Shown here: in pieces, positions 20,822 to 23,471 of the stretch
Numbering within the stretch: the first letter of the stretch is position 1
How the letters are laid out: each line of letters opens with the position of its first letter
Source: Thioalkalivibrio sp.
GTDB lineage: Bacteria; Pseudomonadota; Gammaproteobacteria; Ectothiorhodospirales; Ectothiorhodospiraceae
Direction: 5' to 3'
Length of the DNA stretch: 23,471 bases
Assembly (NCBI GenBank): GCA_018224485.1
Contig: JAGTVE010000071.1
Location: forward strand, 1 to 23,471
Program-made: the position numbers and the translations under genes
Notes under the pieces: generated by a model
Told to the model about the DNA's origin: nothing
The model's database searches: none
Seen by the model: only the letters and a program-made list of their open reading frames with translations

Positions 20822-22147
20822 ATGTCCCTGATTCCTCGTGATCCCTTGCGGCCGGATCGCCGCCGGCTGCTCAAGGTCGGTATGGCCGCCGCTCTGATGC
20901 CGCTTTCCGGCCTCCAGGCCAACACCGTGTCCACCCGCGCTCGCGTCGTCATCCTGGGCGGCGGCGCTGCCGGCATGTCGATGGCCAATCGCCTGGCCAC
21001 GCGCCTCTCGGGCGCCCGTATTACGGTGGTGGAGCCAAGAGAGCAGCACTACTATCAGCCGGGCTGGACCATGATCGCTTCCGGTCTCTGGGAGGCCGAG
21101 CGCACGGTGCGCCCCAATGCCGACTTCCGTCCCGCCGGCATCGATTGGCTCAGCCAGTCCGCGGTGGGTATCGACGCGGATGCGCGTCGGATCTCGCTGG
21201 GCGACGGCAACACCCTGGACTATGACGTTCTGGTGGTCGCCACTGGTCTGCAGCTCGACTATGACCGGATCGACGGAATGTCCACGGACCTGATTGGCAG
21301 CCACGGAATCGGCAGCGTCTATGCCGGTCATCATGCGGCGGCACGCACCAGCGACGCCATCGACGCGTGGCTCGCCAGCGGCGGCGGCCAGGGGCTCTTC
21401 ACCATGCCCCAGACGGCCATCAAGTGCGCTGGCGCGCCGATCAAGATGACCTTCACCACCCAGTCGCGCATCAAGAAGGTCGGCAACCGGGATGACTTCG
21501 CGCTGGACTATTTCACCGCCAGCGACGACATGTTCAGTCAACCCTGGAGTAACGACTTCCTCAAGCAACGCTTCGATCGCGACAGCATCACCCGCCATCA
21601 CCGCAGGCATCTTTCCGCCATCGACCCGCAGGCCCGCCAGGCCGAGTTCACCGGGCGCGACGGCCAGACGGAAACGCGCGACTTCGACTTCATCCATGTG
21701 GTACCGCCGATGAGCGCGCCGGACTTCGTCAAGGCGAGCGACCTGATCGCCCAGGAGGGGGCCTTCGCCGGGGAGTGGCTTGATACTGACATCTACACCA
21801 TGCAGCACAACCGCTACCCGGAGGTCTTCGGTATCGGCGACGTGATTGGCGCGCCGATCAACAAGACCGCGGCCAGCGTCAAGGCTCAGGCGCCCGTCGT
21901 GGAGGCCAATATCGCCGCCTTCCTGGAGGACCGGCCGCTGCCCGCCCGCCATAACGGCTATACCTCCTGCCCGCTGATCACTGCCATCGGCAGGGCAATG
22001 CTGGTGGAGTTCGGCTACGACAACGACATGGCCTTCCTTCCCTCGTTCGCGTTCATCGATCCCAGGGACGAATCCTGGGCGGCGTGGGTGCTCAAGGAGT
22101 TCATGCTGCAGCCCGCCTACTACGCGATGCTCGAAGGACGCGTCTGA
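20822..22147 (+). CDS. sqr: Type II sulfide:quinone oxidoreductase with Tat-like leader
   Basis: The product is 441 residues; the ATG at 20822 has GGAG six bases upstream. SQR oxidises sulfide to persulfide or sulfane sulfur and reduces quinone. The N-terminus DRRRLLKVG (12-20) followed by a hydrophobic stretch to LQA resembles a twin-arginine signal. The FAD Rossmann loop is VVILGGGAAG (42-51). Only two cysteines occur, Cys202 in IKCAGAPIK and Cys383 in GYTSCPLI. These match the two catalytic cysteines of human SQOR (Cys201 and Cys379), and the third cysteine of type I SQRs is absent. Other matches are ATGLQLDYDRI (140-150), HVVPPMSAPD (292-301) and YPEVFGIGD. A flavocytochrome c subunit is the alternative but fits less well. 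It is followed after 11 bases by a membrane protein gene. Confidence 0.88.
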   Translation: MSLIPRDPLRPDRRRLLKVGMAAALMPLSGLQANTVSTRARVVILGGGAAGMSMANRLATRLSGARITVVEPREQHYYQPGWTMIASGLWEAERTVRPNADFRPAGIDWLSQSAVGIDADARRISLGDGNTLDYDVLVVATGLQLDYDRIDGMSTDLIGSHGIGSVYAGHHAAARTSDAIDAWLASGGGQGLFTMPQTAIKCAGAPIKMTFTTQSRIKKVGNRDDFALDYFTASDDMFSQPWSNDFLKQRFDRDSITRHHRRHLSAIDPQARQAEFTGRDGQTETRDFDFIHVVPPMSAPDFVKASDLIAQEGAFAGEWLDTDIYTMQHNRYPEVFGIGDVIGAPINKTAASVKAQAPVVEANIAAFLEDRPLPARHNGYTSCPLITAIGRAMLVEFGYDNDMAFLPSFAFIDPRDESWAAWVLKEFMLQPAYYAMLEGRV

Positions 22148-22158
22148 GGAGACATGCC

Positions 22159-22524
22159 ATGAAATTCACGCTTGCCGGCGTCTTCGCGGTACTGTTCCAT
22201 GCCATCCCGCCTTTTCTGCCACTGATTCTGGCCATTCTTGCCGTGCTCGTGCTGGCCCAGCTGCTCGGGCGCCTGCGCGGCTATCGCATGACCGACCATC
22301 GCTACCGCCCGGCCGCGATCGTCGCCCTGTTAGCGGGTCTTTCCACCTTGTGGTGGCTGCCCATGGCGACCCACTCACGGCTCGGCTTCGTGGCCACGGC
22401 CACCGACTGGGCCTTGCTGATAGCGGCGGCGCTCGGCGTTGTCCTCATCACCTGGCTGGTGTTGCATCCGCTGAGCTATCTGGTTCGCGGCTCACGGCAG
22501 CGCCGGGGGGGTACGCCAACATGA
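22159..22524 (+). CDS. Small membrane protein downstream of SQR, function unknown
   Basis: The product is 121 residues from the ATG at 22159, with GAGGAG about seven bases upstream, 11 bases after the SQR stop. Three hydrophobic helices are evident (about 7-36, 51-69 and 84-106), with a basic connecting loop (RLRGYRMTDHRYR) and a basic C-terminus (RGSRQRRGG). By the positive-inside rule both are probably cytoplasmic. No cofactor motif is clear; one histidine each near helix 1 (His14), helix 2 (His72) and helix 3 (His103) could in principle bind haem. Tight linkage suggests that it works with the SQR, perhaps as a membrane docking or quinone-side partner, but this is inference. I do not recognise the family with certainty. 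Confidence 0.72.
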   Translation: MKFTLAGVFAVLFHAIPPFLPLILAILAVLVLAQLLGRLRGYRMTDHRYRPAAIVALLAGLSTLWWLPMATHSRLGFVATATDWALLIAAALGVVLITWLVLHPLSYLVRGSRQRRGGTPT

Positions 22525-22600
22525 CAGGACCCCTCCGTTTGCTCCGTCAGAGAAGGGCAGGGGGTCCGATCCTGCCGTTGCCCGGGACAAGGGCAAAAGG

Positions 22601-22687
22601 CAAGACCTGATCCCCAGGGGTTGCACGCTCCCGACCCAGGGCCCTCAGGGTCGGGCAAGATCTCGGATCCCCCGGGGCCTGGTCTTG
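22601..22687. repeat. 87-base nested inverted repeat between convergent sulfur genes
   Basis: Several pairs nest symmetrically: CAAGACC (22601-22607) with GGTCTTG (22681-22687), CCCC (22612-22615) with GGGG (22674-22677), GGGG (22617-22620) with CCCC (within 22669-22673), and a central CCCGACCC (22630-22637) with GGGTCGGG (22648-22655). It fills most of the 209-base gap between converging stop codons. It may be a bidirectional terminator or 3'-end structure; there is no T-run. Confidence 0.5.
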
Positions 22688-22733
22688 AGGTCGTCTGGCC
22701 CAATCCGGATCAGAGGGGCTGATCAACGTTGGA

Positions 22734-23192
22734 CTAGGGCTTGATGAGTTGGTAGCCATCGGCCGTGAGATCCATGATCTGGACGACACCGGCATTGACC
22801 CGCGTTGCCCTCGGAGTCAGTGCAGGCTCCTGACCCCGCATGCGGGTGACTGCAGCGATGGTGTTGCTGCAGGCGGAAAAGCGGACGCCGTGACCGTCGG
22901 CGAGGGAGTCGATGCGCCCATTGTTGGAGTTATCGGCAAAAAGCAGACTCAGACCCGGCCCGAAGGCCACGATCTCCACGTCCACTTTATCGGCGCCGTA
23001 ATGGTTGATCAGGTTGTTCGCCACGTTCAGCACCAACGTCTGACGGGCGGGGTTGCCGTCGCTGATCTGGAGCACGACCTTGTGAGTGGAGAAGGGTTTT
23101 CCCTCAGAATCAGCGGCGGGTGCGCCCGTGGCGAGCAGCAGCAACGCGGCGGCGAGCGTGAACGTACGCAGGGTGGTCAGTACTGTGTTCAT
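22734..23192 (-). CDS. Exported DsrE-family protein
   Basis: The product is 152 residues from the ATG at 23192, with AGAGGAG upstream (spacing about 10). Residues 1-27 form a Sec signal peptide ending GAPAAD, so the protein is probably periplasmic. The mature part is a single DsrE-like domain: HKVVLQISDGNPARQTLVLN (37-56), an alpha/beta VDVEIVAFGPGLSLL (70-84) and RFSACSNTIAA (104-114) with Cys108, the position of the persulfide-carrying cysteine in sulfur-transfer members. A longer open frame upstream (to 23462) has no protein-like features. DsrE-type proteins carry sulfane sulfur; one convergent with an SQR could accept sulfur from it in the periplasm. The domain is clear; the carrier role here is inference. 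Confidence 0.88.
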   Translation of the reverse strand: MNTVLTTLRTFTLAAALLLLATGAPAADSEGKPFSTHKVVLQISDGNPARQTLVLNVANNLINHYGADKVDVEIVAFGPGLSLLFADNSNNGRIDSLADGHGVRFSACSNTIAAVTRMRGQEPALTPRATRVNAGVVQIMDLTADGYQLIKP

Positions 23193-23471
23193 TACCGAAT
23201 ATCTCCTCTGGTGTTCCTGGTTTTTACGTGGGGACTCTGGGGTCCGTTTGGCCTCCGAAAGCCGTTTCGACCGATGTTTCGATCCTCCTGATGGTGGCCC
23301 GCCCTCGAACTCGAGGGATGGGCCGACCGCTTCGCACCCGTTTTCAGAGGGCTCTGGGCGAGCCTTCCGGCCAGGTGACTGGATCCTAGAGATACGCGAG
23401 GGTTGATTTATTCCAGGATTCGGCGCCGGCCATTCGGGGAATAAAAGGCCAGTCCCTGTCATCCACTCAAA
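23193..23471. other. Upstream region of the DsrE-family gene (right edge)
   Basis: No gene is supported in these 279 bases. A CCCTCG-AACT-CGAGGG hairpin lies at 23302-23317, and a shorter GGAC/GTCC pair lies nearer the ribosome binding site. I see no convincing -35/-10 pair on the minus strand, so the promoter may be activator-dependent or weak in consensus. Confidence 0.4.

Noticed and set aside
23193..23462. 90-residue N-terminal extension of the DsrE-family protein
   Set aside because: It would place a polar, low-complexity segment before a clear signal peptide; the ATG at 23192 has its own ribosome binding site.

Overview
The window looks like a chromosomal segment of a GC-rich gammaproteobacterium, probably a sulfur-oxidising member of the Chromatiales/Ectothiorhodospiraceae type. 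This placement is inferred from protein style, GC bias and gene content (osmoregulated glucan genes, Fe superoxide dismutase, sulfide:quinone oxidoreductase, exported DsrE); no rRNA or other marker is present to prove it. No phage, IS element, CRISPR array or obvious island boundary was seen.

Left third (1-8.8 kb). A truncated exported Sel1-repeat protein (minus) diverges from a conserved membrane-anchored unknown (plus). An EgtC/YafJ-like class II glutamine amidotransferase (minus) is followed by a polyphosphate block: a SixA-type histidine phosphatase and ppx exopolyphosphatase on plus, converging on ppk1 polyphosphate kinase on minus with a GC-rich hairpin between them. Upstream of ppk1 on minus lie argD and argF, overlapping by 4 bases and encoding consecutive enzymes in the route from glutamate to citrulline.

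Middle (8.8-14 kb). sodB (Fe-type superoxide dismutase, minus) has a recognisable sigma-70 promoter and a leader hairpin. It is divergent from a DASS-family anion transporter, which is followed within a few bases by two overlapping genes for proteins I cannot assign: a polytopic membrane protein, and an anchored protein with a Gly/Ala-rich hydrophobic stretch and a C-terminal amphipathic region. An exported amidohydrolase lies on the opposite strand, its stop codon interleaved with theirs.

Right part (14-23.5 kb). An osmoregulated periplasmic glucan locus comprises opgG and opgH (overlapping, plus) and a divergent LTA-synthase/sulfatase-type membrane enzyme that may decorate the glucan. A perfect 10-10-10 inverted repeat sits in the shared promoter region, and a perfect 13-bp hairpin lies inside the opgH coding sequence. 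A cytochrome b561 gene (minus) and tRNA-Val(CAC), with promoter and terminator, follow. The window ends with a sulfide-oxidation module: a type II sulfide:quinone oxidoreductase carrying a Tat-like leader, a three-helix membrane protein, and a convergent exported DsrE-family protein, with an 87-base nested inverted repeat between the converging genes.

The best candidates for something undescribed are the unknown pair at 11219-13155, the Tat-SQR/membrane protein/exported DsrE module, and the structured elements in the opg locus.
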